NCBI GenBank assembly: GCA_943908365.1
Contig: CALTTH010000016.1
Span: 1 to 64,000, forward strand
Reading direction: 5' to 3'
DNA length: 64,000 nt
DNA from: an uncultured Hyphomicrobiales bacterium
GTDB lineage: Bacteria; Pseudomonadota; Alphaproteobacteria; Rhizobiales; Rhizobiaceae
The notes below the pieces were generated by a model that did not search any database, was not told the origin of the DNA, and saw nothing but the letters and a program-made list of their open reading frames with translations. The translations under genes and the position numbers were made by a program. Shown piece by piece: positions 35,456 through 43,743 of the stretch. Numbering within the stretch: position 1 is the stretch's first letter; the number at the start of each line of letters is the position of its first letter.

Positions 35456-36103
35456 ATGACGCAGGACTTCGCGTTCAAGGACACGTCTGAAAATCTCAGC
35501 TCCGTTTTGCAAAAGTTGATCAATCAGCTTGGCGGAAAGACGATCACCTTACGGGAATTGATGGAGGCTATCGGCGAACAGGGCCTCCTCCTCATGTGCG
35601 CCATTGCCTCCCTGCCCTTCCTCATCCCCGTTTCCATCCCCGGCGTCAGCACGGTATTCGGTGCCGCCATCATCATGATCAGCCTTGCCATTATCCTCAA
35701 TCGGCTGCCGTGGCTGCCAAAACGCATCCTTGATCGACAGATGGAAACAGCGCGCCTTGTGCCAGCGCTACAAAAAGGCATTAACATCGTGTCCTGGCTG
35801 GACAGGTACATTCGCCCGCGACTGCTTTCGCTGACGACGGGCGCCATCATGAACCGAGTGAACGGTATCGCCATCATGGCGGCCGGCGTGTTGCTGATGA
35901 TGCCACTCGGCTTCATCCCCTTCTCTAACACGTTGCCGGGGATCGCCATCCTGTTATTTTCTGCAGGCATGATCCAGCGAGATGGAGCCACCGTGCTCGG
36001 TGGCTATCTGTTTCTCGCGCTAACGACGATTTACTTCGCAGCGCTGGCCTATGCGGCCGTGTGGGCGGGCCAGGGGCTCAGCAACTCGCTTACGGGCGCC
36101 TGA
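35456..36103 (+). CDS. exoD: ExoD-family exopolysaccharide synthesis protein
   Basis: A 215-aa inner-membrane protein of the ExoD family, first described in Rhizobium where mutants are altered in exopolysaccharide and alkali sensitivity. Conserved blocks LPFLIPVSIPGVSTVFG and GFIPFSNTLPGIAILLFSAGMIQRDG are present, with four or more membrane segments. GGGAGAAGG precedes the ATG at 35456; an in-frame TTG at 35438 is less likely. It overlaps the convergent gene by 14 bases. Confidence 0.9.
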   Translation: MTQDFAFKDTSENLSSVLQKLINQLGGKTITLRELMEAIGEQGLLLMCAIASLPFLIPVSIPGVSTVFGAAIIMISLAIILNRLPWLPKRILDRQMETARLVPALQKGINIVSWLDRYIRPRLLSLTTGAIMNRVNGIAIMAAGVLLMMPLGFIPFSNTLPGIAILLFSAGMIQRDGATVLGGYLFLALTTIYFAALAYAAVWAGQGLSNSLTGA

Positions 36104-36383
36104 TGCCCTCTGTGCCCTCGCGGCGCGCCTGACGGGCGCGCTTGCGATATTCCCACCAGATGGCCAACTGACGGCGCTTGCGGCGAACGATGCGCAAATC
36201 CTGAGACAGCACCAGAAGGCCGAGCGGCACCATCCAGAAGCCAAGGATCGGCAAGAAGCCGAGAAGGCCGCCGATAACCAGCAAGGTGCCGATAACGATG
36301 CGACCAACGCGCGAGCGCGGCATCGCGACGCTCCATTTGCCCATATGAAGTCGCCCCGTTTTGGGGTGAAGACCGAAATTCAC
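36090..36383 (-). CDS. Small membrane protein
   Basis: A 97-aa protein starting at GTG with GAGG upstream. It has two closely spaced hydrophobic segments (about 30-47 and 49-62) and a very basic C-terminus (RIVRRKRRQLAIWWEYRKRARQARRE). Conserved hypothetical; function unknown. Confidence 0.65.
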   Translation of the reverse strand: MNFGLHPKTGRLHMGKWSVAMPRSRVGRIVIGTLLVIGGLLGFLPILGFWMVPLGLLVLSQDLRIVRRKRRQLAIWWEYRKRARQARREGTEGIRRP

Positions 36384-36500
36384 GCCAGATCACCTCAGCT
36401 CAACAGGGTTGGGGAAACTTTTTTCAACATCGTCATGCCCGGAAACGTGGGAGCTTCAGTGGATAAAACAAGGGGAATGCATTTTTTTTGAAAAAAGCGC

Positions 36501-36529
36501 TTGGCAAATCGTCAAAGCGTTTGTATTAC
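36501..36529 (+). promoter_or_regulatory. Sigma-70-like promoter of tRNA-Asn
   Basis: TTGGCA and TATTAC are 17 bases apart, ending 30 bases before the mature tRNA 5' end. Spacing is ideal and both hexamers match at four or more positions. Confidence 0.55.
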
Positions 36530-36559
36530 CCCGCTCACGCCACGCCAAGCGGCGCACGT

Positions 36560-36634
36560 TCCCTGGTAGCTCAGCGGTAGAGCATTCGACTGTTAATCGA
36601 CAGGTCGCCGGTTCGAATCCGGCCCGGGGAGCCA
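36560..36634 (+). tRNA. tRNA-Asn(GTT)
   Basis: A 75-nt cloverleaf with acceptor stem TCCCTGG/CCGGGGA, anticodon loop CTGTTAA (anticodon GTT), T-loop TTCGAAT and encoded CCA. Confidence 0.96.
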
Positions 36635-36809
36635 TTTTTACAATCGACCGCATTGTAAGCAAGATATATCTCCAAAAAATACCGCTGAAAAATCTTCGAC
36701 TGCCAACGTCTGGAGCGTACACATCGTTGCGACAAGATCGCATATTCGTTACGACGAATAAGGATCAAGGCAGCCGCTTCGGTCATCTGTCGCAATGGAG
36801 ACTGCGGAT

Positions 36810-37139
36810 ATGTCGATTACCGCTTCGCAATGCAGAGCCGCGCGCGCAATGCTCGATTGGTCCTCGGAAGAGCTTGGTGAAGCTGCTGGTGTCGATCTTG
36901 CTGATCTGGCGTCTTTCGAGAGCGGCCAAAGCGGATTTGATCGTCAGTTGAGCGACAGGCTCTGTGCTGCTTTGGAGAAGGCTGGAATCTCCTTCATCGA
37001 TAACAATCAGACATCCGCAGCGGGCGGTCCGGGTCTGCGTCTTCTGAAGTCGCCCGGCGAATTCGATACCGACCAGTCTCAGACAGTCCAATATAAAGAA
37101 CATCTGGCGCCTGATGCGCCGACCGGAGCGGGAGGCTGA
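36810..37139 (+). CDS. XRE-family HTH protein
   Basis: A 109-aa protein with an N-terminal helix-turn-helix (AARAMLDWSSEELGEAAGVDLADLASFESG) and the ALEKAGISFI block typical of a rhizobial XRE group, followed by a polar tail. GGAG lies nine bases before the ATG at 36810; an upstream ATG at 36795 is possible. The next gene begins one base after its stop, so they are likely co-transcribed. Confidence 0.8.
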   Translation: MSITASQCRAARAMLDWSSEELGEAAGVDLADLASFESGQSGFDRQLSDRLCAALEKAGISFIDNNQTSAAGGPGLRLLKSPGEFDTDQSQTVQYKEHLAPDAPTGAGG

Positions 37140-37140
37140 T

Positions 37141-37401
37141 ATGTCCAAGAAACAAAAGTTGGAACACTCTGAGTTTTCGGGAGAGTTCGAGGATGACGGC
37201 ATCACCGTGCTCGTGGATATCTTCCGGCCTGCTGGAACGCAGCAGGACTGGCAGCTGGAGGTCATCTCCGAAGAGGACGACGTGACGACCTGGGACGAGC
37301 CCTTCGCCACCGACAAGGACGCCTGGGAAGAGTTTCTCGCAACATGCGAACGGGATGGCATCAGGAGCTTTCTTGGGGACGAGGAGCCGGCCGTCCACTA
37401 A
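37141..37401 (+). CDS. Conserved small acidic protein
   Basis: An 86-aa soluble, strongly acidic protein (ITVLVDIFRPAGTQQDWQLEVISEEDDVTTWDEPFATDKDAW) with GGGAGG before the ATG. I recognise the pattern as a rhizobial conserved hypothetical but know no function. It follows the XRE gene by one base. Confidence 0.7.
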   Translation: MSKKQKLEHSEFSGEFEDDGITVLVDIFRPAGTQQDWQLEVISEEDDVTTWDEPFATDKDAWEEFLATCERDGIRSFLGDEEPAVH

Positions 37402-37448
37402 GGCGTGTCGCAATCTTTGAGGTTCGCGCCTTACGCCTGAGGCCCTAC

Positions 37449-37506
37449 TTATCGCATGTCCCTATCGCAAAACTGCGGCACGTGTTTGCGCGGACCATGC
37501 TTTAGG
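37449..37506. repeat. Second intergenic repeat family, copy E
   Basis: A 58-bp block aligning end to end with 10191-10247 (shared TTATCG, TCGCAAAAC, CATGCT segments). It contains pairing segments CGCAAAAC and GTGTTTGCG, which could form a hairpin. It lies 47 bases after the small acidic protein gene. Confidence 0.6.
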
Positions 37507-37612
37507 AGACCTTCGTAACCGGGAGGCGTCTGATCGCAGACGAAAAAGGCGACCGCCGTGGCGATCGCCTTAACACTTGGGACATCCAGCTTTGGTTGAA
37601 ACCAGCTGGATC

Positions 37613-37936
37613 TCAACGCTTGCCGGCACGGCCGGAAACCGCTGTGGATGTGGCGGAGACCGGGTCGCTCGCCGGGAAGGTATCTTCCAGACCTTCTTCA
37701 AGCTCGTCATCGGACTTGCCATTGTCTTGCGACTGCTCTCGGTTGAGCGAGACGACGGCAGGCGATTGGCCGGCAGCGTCCTCATCTTGCACGCCCAACA
37801 CAGACGTGTTGCGTGTCGCATCGATTTCCAATTCTGCCTCTTGCCAGTGGCGCTCGTGGTCGCCATCGCGTCGACCTTCGCTCTCCCACTTCTCATAGGC
37901 CTTGTTGCGTATTTCGGATTCACGATCGACTTGCAT
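37613..37936 (-). CDS. DUF2934-domain stress protein
   Basis: A 107-aa soluble protein. Residues 4-35 form the DUF2934 motif (REsEIRNKAYEKWESEGRRDGDHERHW pattern), and the C-terminus carries the EGLEDTFPASDPVS motif seen in many alphaproteobacterial stress-regulon proteins. GGGAG precedes the ATG at 37936. An EcfG-like promoter lies just upstream. Function unknown. Confidence 0.85.
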   Translation of the reverse strand: MQVDRESEIRNKAYEKWESEGRRDGDHERHWQEAELEIDATRNTSVLGVQDEDAAGQSPAVVSLNREQSQDNGKSDDELEEGLEDTFPASDPVSATSTAVSGRAGKR

Positions 37937-37965
37937 GGTGCTTCTCCCGTTTTCGATATCGGGAA

Positions 37966-37991
37966 AACAATCGGCACTCTTATTTGGTTCC
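37966..37991 (-). promoter_or_regulatory. EcfG-type promoter of the DUF2934 gene
   Basis: On the minus strand GGAAC (37991-37987) is followed after 17 bases by TGTT (37969-37966). A start near 37958 would leave a 22-nt leader. It is back to back with a plus-strand EcfG-type promoter 50 bases away. Confidence 0.55.
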
Positions 37992-38042
37992 TGCGCCCCT
38001 GCTCTGACGGTCTTATCATACGTGTTGGGGTGGTCACAAAAA

Positions 38043-38067
38043 GGAACGAAGCAGCGCCCTGTCCGTT
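38043..38067 (+). promoter_or_regulatory. EcfG-type promoter of the gene at 38107
   Basis: GGAAC, 16 bases, CGTT: an exact match to the general-stress sigma factor consensus, with a predicted start about 33 bases before the ATG. Confidence 0.65.
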
Positions 38068-38106
38068 TCCCTCCCGACAATCATTCAATATCGATGGGAG
38101 CGTATC

Positions 38107-38352
38107 ATGACCGACGATAAATCGACGATCGACAAGAAGAATCACCTCGACATCAAAGACCAAGATGTCGCGCGTTTCCAAACGGAAGGCGATCTGACGC
38201 AACATCAGCAGGAGTTGGACCCCGACGAACTGACCAGTCTCAGAGCACGTCGACAGGCGGCACGTCAGCATGAAGACGCCTTTATCGTTGCGACGGATCT
38301 GGAAGATGACGACCAGCGCGATGCCGCTCCAGGCACACGCGAGCAGCCGTAG
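38107..38352 (+). CDS. Small hydrophilic stress-type protein
   Basis: An 81-aa highly charged, probably disordered protein (DELTSLRARRQAARQHEDAF in the middle) preceded by GGGAGCGTATC. It shares a divergent pair of EcfG-type promoters with the DUF2934 gene. No family known to me. Confidence 0.65.
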   Translation: MTDDKSTIDKKNHLDIKDQDVARFQTEGDLTQHQQELDPDELTSLRARRQAARQHEDAFIVATDLEDDDQRDAAPGTREQP

Positions 38353-38472
38353 GCTGCCGCGTCGGAGGAGAATCTAAGGTGACGTCAAACCCACATAGAT
38401 TTTCTTGTGACCGCCATGCTGCCACCCACGCTTTCGTGGGTGTACAGGGGTGTATTTTAGCTTGAAGCGCGA

Positions 38473-38937
38473 TCACCGACGAACAGAGACGATGGACTTG
38501 CGGCTGAAGTTGGAGACCTGTACGCGGCCGGACTGGTTGCCGCCGAGGATTTGAGCAGTGGCACCGCTCATGCTCTTCAGGATGCCTGCGTGATATCGCT
38601 TGCCACTCCTGACGACCACAACGTCACCGGGTTTGGCTGCACCGACAGGAACGGCGTAACCAAAGGATTTCCAGGATTTTGCGAAGCCGGAGGATTTCGG
38701 CGGGGTACGTCCTGATTTCTCGGCAACAACGCTGAGGAAGTGGCCGCACCACGGCGTTTTACGAGGATTGACGCCCAAAATTGCTTTCAGCGTCTTGTTG
38801 TTCTTGCCTTCATGAAGACCGGCATATTGCTCGGCTTGATTTAACATGCCCGCCGAGGCGGGCGTTATGACCGCGGCACACAGCCCCACAGCCAAAAGAA
38901 ACGCAGATACTCTCACTCTCTTGCCCTTTAAAAGCAC
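38473..38937 (-). CDS. Secreted TIGR02594-family (NlpC/P60- or CHAP-like) protein
   Basis: A 154-aa protein with a cleavable signal peptide (to about residue 29, ASAG). The mature part has TPWCGHFLSVVAEKSG, with a probable nucleophile Cys, and KRYHAGIL, with a probable catalytic His, as in cysteine peptidases or amidases acting on cell wall. Periplasmic, substrate unknown. Confidence 0.75.
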   Translation of the reverse strand: MLLKGKRVRVSAFLLAVGLCAAVITPASAGMLNQAEQYAGLHEGKNNKTLKAILGVNPRKTPWCGHFLSVVAEKSGRTPPKSSGFAKSWKSFGYAVPVGAAKPGDVVVVRSGKRYHAGILKSMSGATAQILGGNQSGRVQVSNFSRKSIVSVRR

Positions 38938-39122
38938 AGGACAACTCGGCTCCAGCCCGCGCCGAAGTGTCCTTGCGCAAATTCAAAGTAGGGCAGCCTT
39001 GGAGCGAAACTTCTCGCTCACGACGACTGCTGTTGAGCCGTCTATGCTTCGAATCTAGCCAGAATTTGACGAGACATGGGCGATTATGGGTATGTTACGC
39101 CTCAAAATCGCCCTTGGAGTTA

Positions 39123-39680
39123 TCAAAATAGTGAAGCCTGTTCTGGTTTTGGCTGATTTTTGAAAAGACCTTCCAACGCCAGCATTTGCAGCTTTGTCTT
39201 CACTCCGCCTGCAGCCGAAAAGCCACCCAGCTTACCGCCAGCGGCGAGGACCCGATGGCATGGGATCAGAAGTGGCAGCGGATTTTTTGCCATCGCCTGC
39301 CCAACGTTCTGCGCGGCCTGCGGAGGAGCATTCAATTGCTTGGCGATTTCACCATAGGTTTTCGATGTTCCCCACGGCACAGCCCGAACAATTTCATAAA
39401 CCGTTGAAAAGAAATCACTTTGAGGGCCGACGTTAAGTTGGATATCCAGAAATTCGACCGGTTGACCTGTGAAATAGGCTCTCACCTTTTCCAGCAGATA
39501 CCTTGCTTCCGCACTAGGGTCGGAATGTTCGGCTTCGGGCAGACGGCGTTGTAGATGGGCTCTGGCATCATCTTCCAAATCAACGGGCAACTGGAAACGG
39601 CAGATGCCGCCTTCATGCCATGCGAAGGCGCAAAGCCCCATGGCAGTAGCGAAGGTTGAGTAGCAAATTTTGCGCGTCAT
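39123..39680 (-). CDS. ogt: Methylated-DNA-protein cysteine methyltransferase
   Basis: A 185-aa DNA repair protein that removes methyl groups from O6-methylguanine onto itself. The acceptor is Cys141 in the IPCHRV motif. The preceding helix-turn-helix with GEIAKQLNAPPQAAQNVGQAM and the GGVKTKLQMLALEG C-terminal block are typical. It lacks the N-terminal Ada domain. Photolyase lies 0.7 kb away, but no operon is evident. Confidence 0.93.
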   Translation of the reverse strand: MTRKICYSTFATAMGLCAFAWHEGGICRFQLPVDLEDDARAHLQRRLPEAEHSDPSAEARYLLEKVRAYFTGQPVEFLDIQLNVGPQSDFFSTVYEIVRAVPWGTSKTYGEIAKQLNAPPQAAQNVGQAMAKNPLPLLIPCHRVLAAGGKLGGFSAAGGVKTKLQMLALEGLFKNQPKPEQASLF

Positions 39681-39913
39681 CGGCCTGCCCTATTTCAGTC
39701 CCATTCGGCCAAACGAGCGTTGGCGTTAACGTTTCAGCAACCATTTTTTTGAGGTTCAGCCGAGGCTTGATCGAAGATTTTGAGGCGAAGATGTGTCCGC
39801 AGACGGCTACCTCACCCCGACATCGAAGTGGTAGAGCGCAGCAAAAAGCCACCCGGCGGGAACGCGGCGGGTGGCTGAAAAGGTCTTCTCAATCTGAAGA
39901 TCGAACGGGCCGT

Positions 39914-40231
39914 TCACGATGCGAGCTTAGGCATCTCCACGAGGCGATTTGCATCCCGGCTCGCCTCAACGAAAGCGGTCCGTGCGATCTCGCCGGAAAC
40001 GCTTCCCAGAAGCGACGCCCTGCAAAGGCGCAACGCCTGCTCATACGCCTTGCCATGGCGGCTGGGCCACTCGTGTTGGAGAAAGTCAAAGGCTTCATAA
40101 ACGCCGTTGAAGGTGCGAGGCGCGCCGTTCTCCAGGGAGATCACGACAGGCGCATCCCATTTTACTTCATTCAGCATCATTGGTGGGTCATCCATACTCA
40201 ATTCACGTGCCTCCAACGTCACGTCCGGCAT
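39914..40231 (-). CDS. DUF982 protein
   Basis: A 105-aa protein of the DUF982 family abundant in Rhizobiaceae. The family motif W..PV.I.L..G..R.F.GVYEA..FL...WP...G..Y..AL..C..AL is recognisable at residues 25-80. AGGTGG precedes the ATG at 40231. Function unknown. Confidence 0.85.
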   Translation of the reverse strand: MPDVTLEARELSMDDPPMMLNEVKWDAPVVISLENGAPRTFNGVYEAFDFLQHEWPSRHGKAYEQALRLCRASLLGSVSGEIARTAFVEASRDANRLVEMPKLAS

Positions 40232-40369
40232 ATGGTTCCACCTGTTTTGATTTAAACCCAACAAAATTTACCCTTCAAAAACCATAGGTATCGCACCACC
40301 GTATTAGCCTCGTTGCAGGGGAGCAAAACACCCTCGCGCGCGTTACAAATGAAAGCAGAAGGAAAGCCA

Positions 40370-41818
40370 ATGACGAAGCAGGAAAGCCCCATAATCCTTT
40401 GGTTTCGCAAGGACTTGCGCCTTTCTGACAATCGCGCCCTTGCAGCCGCGCGGGAGCATGGTGGAGCGATCATTCCTCTCTATATACGCGAGGATCGACA
40501 GGGCTCGAACGGCCCCTTGGGAGGTGCGCAGGAGTGGTGGCTGCATCACTCGCTGAAAGCCCTTTCCGAGCAGCTGGAAAAGCTTGAAAGTCGCCTGATC
40601 TTACGTAGTGGAGATCCCAGCAAGATCCTCAAGTCACTTGTCGGTGATGTTGGTGCGAGTGCCGTATTCTGGAACCGTCGCTACGATCCAGATGGTATGG
40701 AGATCGACAGCCATCTCAAGAAGCAGCTTCGAGATGATGGATATGAGGTCGAAAGTTTCTCAGGCCATCTCCTGCACGAACCATCCAAGGTTAAAACCAA
40801 GAGTGGCGGACCCTACCGCGTATACACGCCTTTCTGGCGCGCCATCGAAGGCGGAGACGAGCCGCCAGAGCCCACGGGTAAACCGCGCCAGATACCAACT
40901 CCTTCCAGTTGGCCGACGTCGGAAAAGCTGGACAGCTGGAAGCTCCTGCCGACAAAACCGGATTGGGCAAAGGATTTCTCGGACGTCTGGGCGCCGGGCG
41001 AAGCGGGAGCCAAAGAGCGGCTGGACGATTTCATCGATGGCGCGCTGAAGGGCTATGAAAAGGGTCGCGACTTCCCAGCACAGCCAGCAACCTCGATGCT
41101 CTCTCCGCACCTTGCCCATGGGGAGATCACGCCTGCCCAGCTCTGGCACGCCACCAAAGGCCTTTCCTCCCACATCGCCTCGAACGACATCAGCCGATTT
41201 CGCAAGGAGATCGTCTGGCGCGAGTTCTGCTACCATCTTCTCTTCCACTTCCCCAAACTCAACGAGAAGAACTGGAACGACAGTTTCGATGCGTTTGAAT
41301 GGAAAACGGATACGGCAAAGTTCAACGCCTGGAAGAAAGGCATGACCGGCTATCCGATCGTCGATGCTGGCATGCGGCAGCTGTGGAAACACGGCGTCAT
41401 GCACAATCGCGTGCGGATGATCACGGCGTCCTTCATGATCAAGCATCTGCTGATCGACTGGCGAAAGGGAGAGAAGTGGTTTCGCGATACCCTTGTGGAT
41501 GCCGACCCTGCCTCGAATGCCGGCAACTGGCAGTGGGTGGCCGGATCAGGCGCCGACGCCTCACCGTTTTTTCGTATCTTCAATCCTATCATTCAGGGCG
41601 AGAAGTTCGATCCCGACGGCGACTATGTCAAAACTTTCGTGCCAGAGCTTTCGAAGCTCGATGCCAAGTACATTCACAAGCCGTTCGATGCGCCAAAGCA
41701 GGTATTGGAAAAGGCAGGGATCGAATTGGGCAAGACCTATCCCAAGCCCGTCGTCGATCATAATGAGGCCCGCCAGCGTGCGCTTGAGGCCTACTCTCAT
41801 ATCAAGAAGAGTGAATAA
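40370..41818 (+). CDS. phrA: Deoxyribodipyrimidine photolyase
   Basis: A 482-aa class I photolyase that repairs cyclobutane pyrimidine dimers with blue light and FAD. The N-terminal antenna domain starts ILWFRKDLRLSDNRAL. The FAD domain contains TSMLSPHLAHGEIT, EFCYHLLFHFP, KGMTGYPIVDAGMRQLWKHGVMHNRVRM, RKGEKWF and NWQWVAGSGADASPFFRIFNP. AGAAGGAAAG precedes the ATG at 40370; earlier in-frame starts give an atypical extension. Confidence 0.95.
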   Translation: MTKQESPIILWFRKDLRLSDNRALAAAREHGGAIIPLYIREDRQGSNGPLGGAQEWWLHHSLKALSEQLEKLESRLILRSGDPSKILKSLVGDVGASAVFWNRRYDPDGMEIDSHLKKQLRDDGYEVESFSGHLLHEPSKVKTKSGGPYRVYTPFWRAIEGGDEPPEPTGKPRQIPTPSSWPTSEKLDSWKLLPTKPDWAKDFSDVWAPGEAGAKERLDDFIDGALKGYEKGRDFPAQPATSMLSPHLAHGEITPAQLWHATKGLSSHIASNDISRFRKEIVWREFCYHLLFHFPKLNEKNWNDSFDAFEWKTDTAKFNAWKKGMTGYPIVDAGMRQLWKHGVMHNRVRMITASFMIKHLLIDWRKGEKWFRDTLVDADPASNAGNWQWVAGSGADASPFFRIFNPIIQGEKFDPDGDYVKTFVPELSKLDAKYIHKPFDAPKQVLEKAGIELGKTYPKPVVDHNEARQRALEAYSHIKKSE

Positions 41819-41938
41819 CCGTGTCGTCAGCAAGATTTTGCGCTGGAACCCTCTTCGCCAGAAGATAATTTCTTGTCACAAGGCCGGTAGATAACGACAT
41901 AACGGCTTTGAATCGCTGACTGGACAGAAGGCCCGATC

Positions 41939-42976
41939 ATGACCATCCATTCTTCCGTGCTGACCGCAATTGGGAACACCCCGCTCATCCGCCTCAAGGC
42001 AGCATCCGAGGCCACGGGCTGTGAAATTCTGGGCAAGGCCGAGTTTATGAATCCAGGCCAATCGGTCAAGGATCGTGCCGCGCTGTTCATCATCCGCGAC
42101 GCGGAACGACGCGGGCTCTTGAGTCCCGGCGGCACGATTGTGGAAGGTACGGCCGGCAACACCGGCATCGGGCTTGCGCTGGTTGCTAACGCGCTCGGCT
42201 ATAAGACGGTTATCGTCATTCCCGAGACCCAGAGCCAGGAGAAGAAGGACGCGCTGAAGCTTCTTGGCGCACAGCTCATCGAAGTGCCGGCCGCCCCTTA
42301 CTCCAACCCCAACAACTATGTGAAGGTCTCCGGTCGTCTGGCAAAGCAGCTTGCCGCAACCGATCCGAACGGAGCAATTTGGGCAAACCAGTTCGACAAT
42401 ATCGCCAACCGTCAGGCGCATATCGAGACCACTGCGCCGGAAATCTGGGACCAGACGGATGGCAAGGTGGATGGTTTCGTCTGCGCCGTCGGTTCCGGTG
42501 GCACGCTCGCAGGCGTCGCGGACGGTCTTCGCGATTTCAACCCCGATATCAAGATCGGCCTTGCCGATCCGGAAGGGGCAGCACTTTACGAATTCTACAA
42601 GAACGGCGTCCTGAAGTCGGAAGGATCCTCCATCACCGAGGGCATCGGCCAAGGTCGCATCACGGCCAATCTCGAAGGCTTCACACCGGATTTTGCCTAT
42701 CGGATTCCGGATTCGGAAGCTCTTCCGATCATTTTCGAACTGATCACCAAGGACGGCCTGTGCCTCGGCGGCTCATCGGGCATCAACATTGCTGGCGCAA
42801 TTCGGCTTGCCCGCGACCTCGGACCGGGGCATACAATCGTCACGATACTTTGTGACTACGGTAACCGTTACCAGTCCAAGCTCTTCAACCCCGACTTCCT
42901 GCGCTCCAAGGGGCTTCCCCTTCCGGCCTGGTTGACGGAGAAGAAAGAGATTTCGGTTCCGTACGAAACCGTCTGA
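41939..42976 (+). CDS. cysK: Cysteine synthase A
   Basis: PLP enzyme making cysteine from O-acetylserine and sulfide, 345 aa. The PLP lysine is Lys44 in NPGQSVKDRAA, the substrate loop is GTAGNTGIGLA, and the phosphate-binding loop is GSGGT. It is longer than E. coli CysK, like the alphaproteobacterial variant with an extended C-terminus. It is followed after 12 bases by alaX and then the sulfurtransferase, a cysteine-centred operon. Confidence 0.93.
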   Translation: MTIHSSVLTAIGNTPLIRLKAASEATGCEILGKAEFMNPGQSVKDRAALFIIRDAERRGLLSPGGTIVEGTAGNTGIGLALVANALGYKTVIVIPETQSQEKKDALKLLGAQLIEVPAAPYSNPNNYVKVSGRLAKQLAATDPNGAIWANQFDNIANRQAHIETTAPEIWDQTDGKVDGFVCAVGSGGTLAGVADGLRDFNPDIKIGLADPEGAALYEFYKNGVLKSEGSSITEGIGQGRITANLEGFTPDFAYRIPDSEALPIIFELITKDGLCLGGSSGINIAGAIRLARDLGPGHTIVTILCDYGNRYQSKLFNPDFLRSKGLPLPAWLTEKKEISVPYETV

Positions 42977-42988
42977 GGTCAATGCCAT

Positions 42989-43726
42989 ATGCCTGTGAAT
43001 GCCCTGTTTCGTGATGATTTTTATCTTTCAACTTGCGAAGCGGTGGTCACGGCAGTGCATGAAGATGGTGGCATAGAGCTGGATCAGACCTGCTTTTATG
43101 CCACGTCCGGCGGACAGCCCGGTGATACGGGGTTTCTCGAACGGGCAGATGGCTCGAAGATCGAACTTGGCGCAACGCGCCACGGCGCGGACAAGAGCGT
43201 CATCATCCACGTACCCTTGGACGGTCAGCCGTCCCCGGACGTCGGCGAAAAGCTGACACTTCATATCGACTGGCAGCGACGCTACAAGCTGATGCGGATG
43301 CACACCGCCTGTCATCTCCTATCGGTGGTCTGCTCATGGCCGATCACCGGAGCTGCCGTTGGTGAGGATGAATCGCGGGTCGATTTCGATATGTCGGAGA
43401 CGATCGACAAGGATGCGATTACCGCCAAGCTGATGGAACTGGTCGAGCAGAATCACCCCATCTACCTGCAATGGATAACCGACGAGGAACTGGCGGCCAA
43501 TCCCGGCATCGTCAAGTCCAAGCATGTCCGGCCACCCGTCGGACTTGGCCGTGTAAGCCTCGTCTGCATCGGCGAGAATTCTTCGGTTGACAGTCAGCCC
43601 TGCGGCGGCACTCATGTGTCGGAAACGCAGGAAGTCGGCGAGATTTACATCGCCAAGATCGAAAAGAAAGGCAAGGAAAACCGCCGTTTCCGCATTCGCT
43701 TCGGCAAACCCGCCGACGCCGCCTGA
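42989..43726 (+). CDS. alaX: Alanyl-tRNA editing protein AlaX
   Basis: A 245-aa free-standing editing domain homologous to the C-terminal part of AlaRS, expected to hydrolyse Ser-tRNA(Ala) or Gly-tRNA(Ala). The zinc-ligand motifs are HTACH (HxxxH) and CGGTH (CxxxH), and the TSGGQPGDTG strand is conserved. Its position between cysK and a sulfurtransferase links translation quality control with amino acid sulfur metabolism, though the reason is unclear. Confidence 0.9.
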   Translation: MPVNALFRDDFYLSTCEAVVTAVHEDGGIELDQTCFYATSGGQPGDTGFLERADGSKIELGATRHGADKSVIIHVPLDGQPSPDVGEKLTLHIDWQRRYKLMRMHTACHLLSVVCSWPITGAAVGEDESRVDFDMSETIDKDAITAKLMELVEQNHPIYLQWITDEELAANPGIVKSKHVRPPVGLGRVSLVCIGENSSVDSQPCGGTHVSETQEVGEIYIAKIEKKGKENRRFRIRFGKPADAA

Positions 43727-43743
43727 TTTCTGGGAGAAATATC

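Noticed and set aside
40265..40369. EcfG or light-response promoter for photolyase
   Set aside because: No GGAAC with CGTT at suitable spacing; regulation cannot be inferred from this region.
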